Shown piece by piece: positions 22,021 to 31,200 of a stretch of DNA of 64,000 bases (within the stretch, counting starts at the first letter, position 1; each line of letters starts with the position of its first letter). Location of the stretch: contig NZ_SOZE01000010.1 of NCBI RefSeq assembly GCF_004519315.1, positions 124,001 through 188,000 of the forward strand. The letters run 5' to 3'. The notes below the pieces were generated by a model that had not been told where the DNA came from, searched no databases, and saw only the letters and a list, made by a program, of their open reading frames with translations. The translations under genes and the position numbers were made by a program. The stretch comes from Mucilaginibacter psychrotolerans (GTDB taxonomy: Bacteria; Bacteroidota; Bacteroidia; Sphingobacteriales; Sphingobacteriaceae).

Positions 22021-22788
22021 TCACAGTTTCTGATGCGCGTGGCGGTATTCGGAAGGCAGGAGCCCGAACTTATCTTTAAAGATCTTCGAAAAGTAATGAG
22101 GCGTGGCGAATCCTGTTTCGCGCGCCACCTGCGCCGGGGCTTTGTTGGTATTGGTAAGCTGGCCTGCAGCTTTATCCAGCTTAAATGAGGTGATCAGTTG
22201 TATTGGCGATTTCCCGGTAAGTTCGAGTACTCTGTTATAAAGCGATACGCGGCTGGTGCCAAGGTATGCGCTTAAGCTGGCTACATTGAGGTTGCCGCTC
22301 GTGATATTCTCCTCCATAAAACGCGTTACGCCACTCATAAACGACTCCTGATTAACTTCCACTGCCGCAGGGAGCACCGTAAAATGCCTGCTGTAGGTTT
22401 TTTTAAGCAGATTGTGAACAGCCAGCAGGTTTTTTATCTTAATGAGCAGTATATCGAAATTGAATGGCTTGGTAAGGTAGTCGTTGGCGCCGGAGCTAAG
22501 GCCCCTTAACTGGTCATCGTGGCTGCTGAGGGCGGTTAATAAAATAACGGGCAGGTGCCTGGTACGTTTATCAGTCTTTATTTTTCCGCTCAGTTTTATG
22601 CCGTCTATCTGCGGTAGCTTAACATCGGTAATAATCAAATCAGGATGCAATGAAAGTACCTTTTCCCACCCATCCTGCCCGTCGGCTGCCTCAATTACTT
22701 CGTAAGTATCCTGCAAACATTCAACGATGTGATCGCGCCATTCTGCGTTGTATTCAATAACCAATAAACGATGATGTTTTTCCTGCAT
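22021..22788 (-). CDS. Stand-alone receiver-AraC regulator, paralogue of the HTCS output half
   Basis: The 255-residue protein is a receiver domain (1-120) followed by an AraC helix-turn-helix domain (about 155-252), with no sensor, kinase or membrane part. It aligns end to end with the last third of the HTCS at 12408; blocks such as GANDYLTKPFNFDIL and TPHYFSK are identical. The acceptor Asp55, Thr85 and Lys107 are present, but the metal-binding acidic pair is Glu12-Tyr13 where the HTCS has Glu-Asp. That loss may weaken or alter phosphorylation. It diverges from the second SusC operon across a 662-base gap, which suggests a local target. Possible roles are partner of the HTCS, constitutive activator or competitor; none is proven. 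Confidence 0.9.
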   Translation of the reverse strand: MQEKHHRLLVIEYNAEWRDHIVECLQDTYEVIEAADGQDGWEKVLSLHPDLIITDVKLPQIDGIKLSGKIKTDKRTRHLPVILLTALSSHDDQLRGLSSGANDYLTKPFNFDILLIKIKNLLAVHNLLKKTYSRHFTVLPAAVEVNQESFMSGVTRFMEENITSGNLNVASLSAYLGTSRVSLYNRVLELTGKSPIQLITSFKLDKAAGQLTNTNKAPAQVARETGFATPHYFSKIFKDKFGLLPSEYRHAHQKL

Positions 22789-23175
22789 TTAGAGCTAAAT
22801 TACAACTGCTTGTGTGCTCGGGGTGATTGTATCCGGGCATAAAGCGCTGCCTTATTTACGCGCGTACACAAAAACGGCCCCGTATCACCCCAAAAGGTAA
22901 ACCTATATAACAACATTACGAAAATTGCCCGTAAATGAAAACGGGGTGCCCCGCATAAGCTGCGTTTAACGGGCGTATACAACGTTTTTTGCCCAAAAAC
23001 TAAACAAACGTTGTTTAAATGTGGCAAAAAATTGCACCTGCTTTTTTTAGTGTGGTGTAATTTTACTTTTACTCTAACGAGGTTCAACAGCACCAGAGAG
23101 CGTATTTAACCAATTACTAAACATTTTAAAAACAACACTAACGGCCTGGCTTGCTTGCGCTTTTTTTTGGCAATA

Positions 23176-23197
23176 AAAATGCAATCGATTGCATTTT
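23176..23197. promoter_or_regulatory. 22-bp perfect palindrome, LacI-family-like operator
   Basis: The centre is TGCAATCGATTGCA, extended by AAAA and TTTT arms so that all 22 bases are self-complementary. A central CG flanked by such arms is the usual form of LacI-family operators. It lies about 254 bases before the SusC start and could sit in the promoter or early leader. No LacI gene is in the window, so the binding protein is unknown. Confidence 0.55.
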
Positions 23198-23326
23198 GTA
23201 GTAAAGCCAAGAAAAAAGATTCAACAGCAGGAGGTTCAACAACAACTGACTTTAGCCGGCATGGCCGGGTAAGCTATTATCATACTCAACCAATCTCAAC
23301 CAATTAACCATAAAACCAAAAGCAAA

Positions 23327-23347
23327 ATGAAAAAAAGGACCGACTAA
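23327..23347 (+). CDS. Possible six-codon leader peptide (MKKRTD) before SusC
   Basis: A short reading frame with ATG preceded by an A-rich stretch ends in TAA 103 bases before the SusC start. It could be a chance ORF or a translated leader. No other support exists beyond position and the purine-rich upstream sequence. Confidence 0.2.
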   Translation: MKKRTD

Positions 23348-23450
23348 AATTAAACAGATGATCAGGGGAGATCATACCCGGAAACGGATGTGCACGAATA
23401 AGCACAACCCATATTCTCCACTTAATCCAATTTTAAATTTTAACCAAATT

Positions 23451-26400
23451 ATGAAAAGAAAATTTTTACTTAATCACAGCATACGGGCAACGTTATTAAC
23501 AACCTTGTTTGGTATTGTTACATTACAGGGTGCTTCTGCTTCGGCATCAGCATCTAACTTTAAAAGTCCGCTGGCCGATGGGGCGGTAAAACCCTACGCC
23601 GCAGTTACCATTACAGGTAAGGTTACCGATGAAAACGGGGTTGGCGTACCGGGTGCTACCGTAATGGTAAAAGGCACATCCATTGCGGCTGCTGCCGACT
23701 TTAACGGAAATTATAAAATAACAGCTCCCGATGCAAACAGCACCCTGGTTTTTAGTTTCCTGGGGTATGTTTCAGCAGAGGTTGCCATAAACGGGCAAAC
23801 CGTAATAAACGTTCAGCTAAAAGCCGATACCAAATCGCTTAACGAAGTTGTAGTAGTTGGTTACGGTACCCAGAAACGTGCTGCCGTAACGGGTGCTATA
23901 TCTACTGTGAGTGGGAAAACACTTGCACAGCTTCCTGTGGCAGGTATCGATCAGGCTTTACAAGGCCGGGTTGCCGGTCTTACCGTTACCAATAACGGTT
24001 CGCCGGGTAGCGCGCCAATTGTATCTATCCGCGGTAACAGCTCCATCAGCTTCGGATCAGACCCATTGTATATCGTCGACGGATTTCCCGGTAGCATTGG
24101 CGGTATCGACCCTAAAGATATCCAGTCGCTCGAAGTATTGAAAGATGCGAGCGCGGCAGCCATTTATGGTTCAAGGGCTACCAACGGTGTAGTTATCGTG
24201 ACTACTAAAAAGGGTGCCGCCGGCAAGGTACAAATCGATTTTGACTCATATGTGGGCGTGCAAAGCATCACCAAACGGTTCGATCTGTTAAATACAGACC
24301 AGTACCTGCAATATGAGCGCGCACTGAATTCTCCATCAGCAGTGCCGCCAAGGCTGGAACCGGCAAATTTCAATAAGCCTATTTACGAAGGTGCTTCTCA
24401 AACGTTTGCACAAACGAACACCGATTGGCAAGACGCGTATTTCAAAAACAACCAATTGCTTCAGCAGCACTCTGTTGCCATAAGCGGCGGTAATGATAAC
24501 TCTCACTTCTATACATCTGCCGGTTATTTCGCGCAAAACGGTATAGCACAGGGATTAGATTTTAACCGGAAGAACTTCCGCATGAACTCCGACCACAAAA
24601 TCCGCTCGTTTTTAACCTTCGGCGAAACATTCAATGCATCGGTTACGCATCAGCGTCTGGATGTCCCAGGGGGGAATCGCACCCCGATAACTAATGTAAT
24701 CAGGATGTTACCTTATATCCCGGTTTATAACCCAAATAACGCGGGAGGCTTTCAGGGGCCGTTAAATAGTTTCGATGGTTCTGACCCTACCAACCCGGTT
24801 GAAGGTGCATTGATCAACGAAAACTATAACAATGGCTTTAACATCCGTGGTAATGCATTCATGACCTTGAAATTCACCGATTGGTTGAAATTTACTTCTA
24901 CTTACGGCCTGGATTACGGCACAAACCTTAATGAGCAATACACGCCGATATACAATGACGGCGGTACATCAAGTTCACCAACTGCCACAATTAGTAAAGG
25001 CAGGAGTTCGGGCACAACTACGTTGTATTCTCAGCAACTTGCTTTCGATAAAACGTTCGCCAAACATCACGTATCAGGCGTTGCCGTATATGAAAGCCAG
25101 GGTACAAATAATTCAAGCCAGTCTTCAAGCGGCAACCAGTCAACCAATGCTGTTAAAACATTGCAAGGTGCTACCAACCTGTTTACCAACTATACAACCG
25201 ATAGAACTTTACTCGTTTCGATGGTTGGCAGGCTTGCTTACGATTTTGACAGCAAGTACTTTATTTCAGGTTCGATACGCCGCGATGGTTTATCTGTTTG
25301 GGCTCCCGGTCACAAGTATCAAAATTTCCCTGCTGTTTCTGCCGGCTGGAAAGTTGACAGGGAAAGTTTCCTTAAAGATGTTACCGCTATCACAGAACTG
25401 AAGTTACGTGGTGGTTATGGTGTTACCGGCGTAAACGGTACCGCTTTAGGCCCATATCCATACTTACAGGCTATATCAAGCAACCAGGCAACTTATCCTT
25501 TTAACGGATCGCTTTCTGATTTGGGTAATGCTTCGTTTTACAACGGTTTAACCAACCTTTCACTTGCCTGGGAAACTACCAAGCAAACCAACATTGGTGT
25601 AGACCTGGGCCTTTTTGATAACAAAGTAACGGTATCTGCCGAGTTATACAAAAGGAAAATGGACCGCTTGATTATCAACGTACCAACACCATTAAGCTTT
25701 GGTTTCGGCGGTGCCGGAACAGTTGCAAACGTGGCATCGTTAGAAAACAAAGGTTTTGAACTTACCGTTGGGTATCACCAAAACAAAGGCGATTTTAAAT
25801 GGGATGTTACCGGTTTATTTAGTTTAGTAAGGAATAAAGTGCTTGAGCTTAACAGCCCTAATGCATCTATTACTGCCGGTGGCGATGCTGATTTTGGTGG
25901 CGGTGGCCCTATCACCAATACTATCGCTGGTCAGTCTATCCAATCATTCTATGGCTACGTGGTAGAAGGTATCTTCCAAAACGCGGGTGAAATAACCGCG
26001 CATGCAACGCAACCCGGCGCTCAGCCCGGCGATATCAAATTTAAAGATCTCAACGGTGACAAGATCATTAACGATGCCGACAGAACTTTTATCGGTAGCT
26101 ACCTGCCTAAATTCACCTACTCTTTAAACTACTCGGCCAGTTATAAAAACTTCGATGTAAGTATCTTTTTCCAGGGAGTACAGGGCAATAAAATATTCAA
26201 TGCCGAAAGGATTATCCTGGAAGGTATGCCACGTTTATTCAACGCAGGTACTAATGTGTTGAAAGCATGGACACCTACCAACACCAACACAGATATCCCA
26301 AGAGCTGCGAAAGGCGATCCGAATGGCAACGTAAGGCCATCTACCCGTTGGATTGAAGATGGATCTTACCTGCGCCTGAAGAATGCTATCATAGGTTACA

Positions 26401-26612
26401 ACGTACCATCAACCTGGCTTAAATCAAAAACAAACAACAGTTTAAGCAGATTGAGGCTGTATGTTTCATCGCAAAACTTGCTGACGTTTACCAAGTATTC
26501 CGGTCTCGACCCTGAAGTGGGCTCTAAAAACGGAACACTAACTAACGGTATAGATTACGGCCAATATCCACAGCCACGGTCATTCCAGTTCGGTATTCAG
26601 GCAACTTTTTAA
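23451..26612 (+). CDS. SusC-family TonB-dependent outer-membrane receptor
   Basis: ATG 23451 gives a signal peptide (MKRKFLLNHS...) and a 1053-residue protein; an in-frame ATG at 23358 would put about 30 charged residues in front. Residues about 45-125 are a carboxypeptidase-regulatory-like domain (ITGKVTDENGVGVPGATVMVKGT). A TonB-box-like stretch with NEVVVVGYGTQKR follows, then the plug (about 150-260, with the family motif LKDASAAAIYGSRATNGVV) and a 22-strand barrel ending FQFGIQATF. It is complete and of normal length. SusD follows 28 bases later. It would import oligosaccharides with TonB-ExbBD energy; xylan-derived ligand is inferred from the locus. Confidence 0.96.
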   Translation: MKRKFLLNHSIRATLLTTLFGIVTLQGASASASASNFKSPLADGAVKPYAAVTITGKVTDENGVGVPGATVMVKGTSIAAAADFNGNYKITAPDANSTLVFSFLGYVSAEVAINGQTVINVQLKADTKSLNEVVVVGYGTQKRAAVTGAISTVSGKTLAQLPVAGIDQALQGRVAGLTVTNNGSPGSAPIVSIRGNSSISFGSDPLYIVDGFPGSIGGIDPKDIQSLEVLKDASAAAIYGSRATNGVVIVTTKKGAAGKVQIDFDSYVGVQSITKRFDLLNTDQYLQYERALNSPSAVPPRLEPANFNKPIYEGASQTFAQTNTDWQDAYFKNNQLLQQHSVAISGGNDNSHFYTSAGYFAQNGIAQGLDFNRKNFRMNSDHKIRSFLTFGETFNASVTHQRLDVPGGNRTPITNVIRMLPYIPVYNPNNAGGFQGPLNSFDGSDPTNPVEGALINENYNNGFNIRGNAFMTLKFTDWLKFTSTYGLDYGTNLNEQYTPIYNDGGTSSSPTATISKGRSSGTTTLYSQQLAFDKTFAKHHVSGVAVYESQGTNNSSQSSSGNQSTNAVKTLQGATNLFTNYTTDRTLLVSMVGRLAYDFDSKYFISGSIRRDGLSVWAPGHKYQNFPAVSAGWKVDRESFLKDVTAITELKLRGGYGVTGVNGTALGPYPYLQAISSNQATYPFNGSLSDLGNASFYNGLTNLSLAWETTKQTNIGVDLGLFDNKVTVSAELYKRKMDRLIINVPTPLSFGFGGAGTVANVASLENKGFELTVGYHQNKGDFKWDVTGLFSLVRNKVLELNSPNASITAGGDADFGGGGPITNTIAGQSIQSFYGYVVEGIFQNAGEITAHATQPGAQPGDIKFKDLNGDKIINDADRTFIGSYLPKFTYSLNYSASYKNFDVSIFFQGVQGNKIFNAERIILEGMPRLFNAGTNVLKAWTPTNTNTDIPRAAKGDPNGNVRPSTRWIEDGSYLRLKNAIIGYNVPSTWLKSKTNNSLSRLRLYVSSQNLLTFTKYSGLDPEVGSKNGTLTNGIDYGQYPQPRSFQFGIQATF

Positions 26613-26640
26613 TCAGTATTCACTAATAATTTTATAAATT

Positions 26641-28200
26641 ATGAAAAATAAAAAATTTTATATCTGGTCTGCGTCTACCATACTTTTGGTGATGGCTACC
26701 ACTTACTCCTGCAAGAAAAGCGACCTCGATACGAGTAACGTTAATGCGGTGACTACCGATCAATACTATAAAAACGCAGGTGAACTTACCAAAGGCGTAA
26801 ACGCAGTGTATAAAGCTGCGCAAGGCCTTAACCTGGTAGCCAGGGAGTGGTTCTTTATCCACGATCTTAGAAGCGATGAGGTATCAGCGGGCGGAAGCCA
26901 GTTAGAGGTGCCAAGGGCGCAAATGTTGGCCGGTACTTTCGATCCTACCAACAGCGTTTTGAACTCTGTTTGGAACGGCTGGTTCCAGGTTGTTTTTAGG
27001 GCGAATATTGTTTTAGACAATGCTCCGAGCGTAACAGACGATATCGCAATCAGAGATAGAAGAGTTGGCGAAGCAAAATTCATGCGTGCATGGGCTTATT
27101 TCGATTTGGTTAGCCAATGGGGTGGCGTACCTATTTATACCACTACTGTTAAAAGCCCAACCGGCTTTGTGCCGAGGTCTTCTGAGGCGGATGTTTACGC
27201 ATTAATCATCAAAGACCTGCAGGATGCTGCAGCTGTATTACCGGGTAAATCAGGCACTGATAAAGGCCGTGCTACTAATGCTGCCGCCAATGCATTACTA
27301 GGCAGGGTGCTGATGCAAAATGGCGACTACGGCGGTGCTAAAGCTGCGCTGCTAAAAATACCAACCGCAGGTGCCGATGGTTATGCTTTAACCAGCCGTT
27401 TCCTGGATAATTTCGAAGAAGAAACAGAGTTTAACTCAGAATCGATATTTGAAATGGTGTATGTAGATAAAGGCGACAACGGCTTCAACTGGGGTGGCGA
27501 CAGCCCGACCGAAGCACAGACCACTGTAAGAAACCAGGAATACAATCCGGTTGCCTGGAGGAATTTAATACCATCGAACAAGCTGTTAAATGAGTTTGAA
27601 AACGTTGCTACAGGTGCTGCAAAAACAGATCCAAGGTATAAGTTCTCGTTTTATGAAACCGGCGACTCGTACAACAACGGTGCATCAGTATTACTTGCAA
27701 GCGATCAAAACGGCGAATCATCAACCGTGAACGGTGTCACCAAAAAGGTAGGTTTCCGTAAATTTATGGTTATCTATAAAGAAGGTTTACCTGCTGCATC
27801 GTTCCACCCGGGTGGCAATAACCAGCGCATCTTACGTTATGCCGAGGTATTAATAAACCTTGCCGAGTGCGAAAACGAACTGGGTAATACCGCTGCTGCC
27901 ATAGCCTACCTCAACCAGGTAAGGGCAAGGCCGAGCGTTGATATGCCTGCTTACCCAACCACGCAGTTCCCTGTTAGTTCTAAGGCAGAAGTAACCAAAG
28001 CCATCATGCACGAAAAAATGGTTGAAATGGCCGATGAGCAGGTAAGGAACGTTGATATCGTAAGGTGGAGGAAGAAAGGATATTTTACTACCGATCCACT
28101 TTCATACTTCAAAGCAAACAGGGATGAGTTATTGCCAATCCCTACAGCAGAATTGGATAATAATCCTGAACTAAACGGGCATCAAAACCCAGGGTATTAA
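26641..28200 (+). CDS. SusD/RagB-family glycan-binding lipoprotein
   Basis: The 519-residue protein has a lipoprotein signal with Cys24 (ATTYSCKKS) and the typical SusD fold: EAKFMRAWAYFDLVSQWGGVP (about 141-161), TPR-like helices, RYAEVLINLAECENELG near 400 and a final HQNPGY. The C-terminal end matches that of the first SusD, but the bodies differ, so the two systems probably bind different fragments. It follows its SusC partner by 28 bases and is followed by a strong terminator. It would act as the lid of the SusCD complex at the surface. Confidence 0.95.
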   Translation: MKNKKFYIWSASTILLVMATTYSCKKSDLDTSNVNAVTTDQYYKNAGELTKGVNAVYKAAQGLNLVAREWFFIHDLRSDEVSAGGSQLEVPRAQMLAGTFDPTNSVLNSVWNGWFQVVFRANIVLDNAPSVTDDIAIRDRRVGEAKFMRAWAYFDLVSQWGGVPIYTTTVKSPTGFVPRSSEADVYALIIKDLQDAAAVLPGKSGTDKGRATNAAANALLGRVLMQNGDYGGAKAALLKIPTAGADGYALTSRFLDNFEEETEFNSESIFEMVYVDKGDNGFNWGGDSPTEAQTTVRNQEYNPVAWRNLIPSNKLLNEFENVATGAAKTDPRYKFSFYETGDSYNNGASVLLASDQNGESSTVNGVTKKVGFRKFMVIYKEGLPAASFHPGGNNQRILRYAEVLINLAECENELGNTAAAIAYLNQVRARPSVDMPAYPTTQFPVSSKAEVTKAIMHEKMVEMADEQVRNVDIVRWRKKGYFTTDPLSYFKANRDELLPIPTAELDNNPELNGHQNPGY

Positions 28201-28221
28201 TTGATATTTATTAAATTACCA

Positions 28222-28251
28222 CCGGGGGCCAAAACGGCTCCCGGTTTTTTT
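28222..28251 (+). terminator. Strong terminator after the second SusD
   Basis: CCGGGGGCC (28222-28230) pairs with GGCTCCCGG (28236-28244), with one G-U pair and a five-base loop, followed by seven T residues. It separates SusCD from the VCBS/ASPIC gene 18 bases further on, so that gene must be expressed by read-through or by a promoter within the SusD end. Confidence 0.88.
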
Positions 28252-28268
28252 GTTCTTGCAGCATTATT

Positions 28269-31200
28269 ATGAAAAAAATCTACTTCTGCCTTCTTTGCTG
28301 TTACTTGTATGCCGGTTGCAAAAAGCCCGCTATGTTCACGCAGGTTTCTTCCTCGCATTCGGGTATTCATTTCAATAACCTGATCACTGAGAATGATACC
28401 CTAAACCCAATTGACAATGCGTATGTATATAACGGCGGCGGGGTAGGCGTAGGCGATTTTAACAACGATGGCCTGCCTGATCTGTACTTCACCGGCAATA
28501 TGGTTTCCAATAAACTTTATCTCAATAAGGGGGATTTTAAGTTTGAGGATGTTACCAATGCGGCAGGGGTGACGGGAGCTGGCCGTTGGGGCAGAGGTGT
28601 GGCGGTGGTGGATATCAATAATGATGGGCTGGCAGATATTTATGTGTGCAATTCGCTATCCGGCGATGTGCATAAACGGCAGAACCTGCTGTACATCAAT
28701 CAAGGGCTTAACAAAGCAGGCATCCCTGTTTTTAAGGACGAAGCCAAAGCTTACGGGCTGGATATGCAGCTGCACTCCACCATGGCCGGTTTTTTTGATT
28801 ACGATAACGATGGCGATCTGGATATGTATCTAACCGTAAACCGGCCGGAACCTTCAGAATACCCCAATAGTTTCAGGCCGGTAAGTCGCGATGGCACCGG
28901 CAGGAGCATGGGCCACTTATACCGAAACGATTGGGACGCGGCACTTAAGCATGCGGTGTACACGGATGTTTCGCAGGCCGCAGGTATTGCCATAGAAGGT
29001 TACGGGCACGGCGCTACCATTGCCGATATTAATTTGGATGGATGGAAAGATATTTATGTAACCAACGATTTCCTCTCGAGCAATATCCTTTACATCAACA
29101 ACCATGATGGCACCTTTACCGACAGATCGAAGGCGTATTTTAAACATACATCCTTCAACGCGATGGGGCAGGATATCCAGGACATTAATAACGATGGCTT
29201 AGCCGACGTTTTTGAACTGGATATGAACCCTGCGGATAATTACCGCAAAAAAATGATGATGATGCCCAACAGTTATCAAACCATCCAAAATTTTAATCAT
29301 TACGGTTACCAATTGCAATATGCCCGCAATACCCTACAGTTAAACCAGGGCCCAAGGGTTGGGGAGCAGGATTCCATTGGCGCACCCGCGTTCAGCGAGA
29401 TAGGCTTTATGAGTGGGGTTGCTCAAACAGATTGGAGCTGGACACCTTTGATAGCCGATTTTGATAACGATGGCTATAAAGATATCATCGTAACGAACGG
29501 CTACCCCAGGGATGTAACGGATCACGACTTTATGGTGTACCGGTCTCAGCCTTATCTCAGCGCCTCCAAGCAAGAAATCCTTAAACAGATACCCGAGGTT
29601 AAAATCCATAATTATGCTTTTAAAAATGGCAAGGGCTTGCGCTTTTCCGATGAAAGCAGCAATTGGGGACTTACCGCGCCCTCGTTTTCGAATGGTGCTA
29701 TTTATTGCGATTTAAACAACGACGGCAAGCTGGATTTGATTACGAACAATATCAACGACGAGGCATTTATCTACCAGAATACCGCCGCTAACGACTCCCC
29801 CGCGAACTTTTTTAACGTTAAGTTTAAAGGAGATAAGCAGAACCTGAATGGCATTGGCGCTATGGTGCGTATTTACTATGCTAAGGGATTAACGCAGGTT
29901 TATGAGAACAACCCATATCGGGGGTATTTATCCAGCCTACAGTCTATGGCTCAATTTGGGCTCGGTAATATCGGTACCCTCGATTCTGCGGTAGTGGTAT
30001 GGCCCAACGGCGCTAAACAAACCATTACCAAAATAAAAGCAAACCAAACGTTAACGGTAAGCATCAGTGATGCTCAGGTTAAGCCAAAGCCAAACGCGAC
30101 TCCTAATGCAGTTAAGCCGATATTTAGTAATATCACTCGTGCCAGCGGCATAAACTATGTGCAAAAAGATTCCGACCGGGTAGACTTTAACATACAAAAG
30201 CTTTTGCCGCATAAACTATCGGGCTACAGCCCGGCTTTAGCAGCAGGCGACCTTAATGGCGACGGCACCGACGATATCGTTATCGGCGGTAATTCTACCG
30301 AACCTGCACAAATACTGCTTCAGCAAAAAAACGGTAAATTCATTCAAAAGCTATTAACGGCTAATCCCGCCAACGGTGGCTTCTACCAGGACGGTGGCGT
30401 ACTTTTATTTGATGCCAACGGCGATAACGCACCGGATATTTATATCGCCCGTGGTGGATATTCCGCAAAGCCCAATGCAGGTAATTATCAGGATAAGTTG
30501 TACATCAATAATGGCAACGGCGAATTTACGCTGCAACAGGATGCCTTACCGGCAAATTTTACCAGCAAGCTTTGCGTAAGGGCCTTTGACTACAACCACG
30601 ATGGTAAGCTTGATCTTTTTGTATCGGGCCGTGTAGAACCCTGGCGGTACCCTAAACCCGTAAGCAGCCTTATCCTGAGGAATGATAGTGGAAATGGTAA
30701 CGCGAAATTTACCGATGTTACAGCAGAAGTTGCCCCGGCATTAAAAGATATTGGTTTGGTATGCGATGCGCTGTTTACAGATTATGATGGCGACGGCAAC
30801 ACCGACCTTTTGCTGGCAGGCGAATGGATGCCCCTCACGTTTTTAAAATATAGCCATGGTAAGTTTATCAACGCCACTTCAACGACGGGCGTAGGAGATA
30901 ACCCCGGCTGGTGGAATTCTATCGTAGCCGGCGATTTCAGGCACACCGGGCGGATAGATTACATCGTAGGTAATAGCGGCCTCAACAGCCTTTACCAGGC
31001 AAACAGCGAGCAGCCCGTTTACATCACCGCAAAAGATTTTGATAAACGCGACAGGTACGATGCCTTCACTTCGCTTTATCTGCCAGGAAAAGATGGCGTA
31101 ATGCGCGAGTACCCGGCAAACGTGCGCGACGATGCTTTTAAGCAAATGATAAGCCTCCGAACCAAATTCACCAATTATCACAGCTATGCCGAAGCAACGC

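Larger units (their letters stand above)
22789..23450. other. Long intergenic and leader region before the second SusC gene
   Basis: These 662 bases separate the orphan regulator from SusC. They hold an 8-bp inverted repeat with long spacing (GGGGTGAT 22820-22827, ATCACCCC 22884-22891), two copies of GAGGTTCAACA (23079-23089 and 23231-23241), a 22-bp palindrome (23176-23197) and a six-codon reading frame (23327-23347). No larger gene is evident. Confidence 0.5.
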
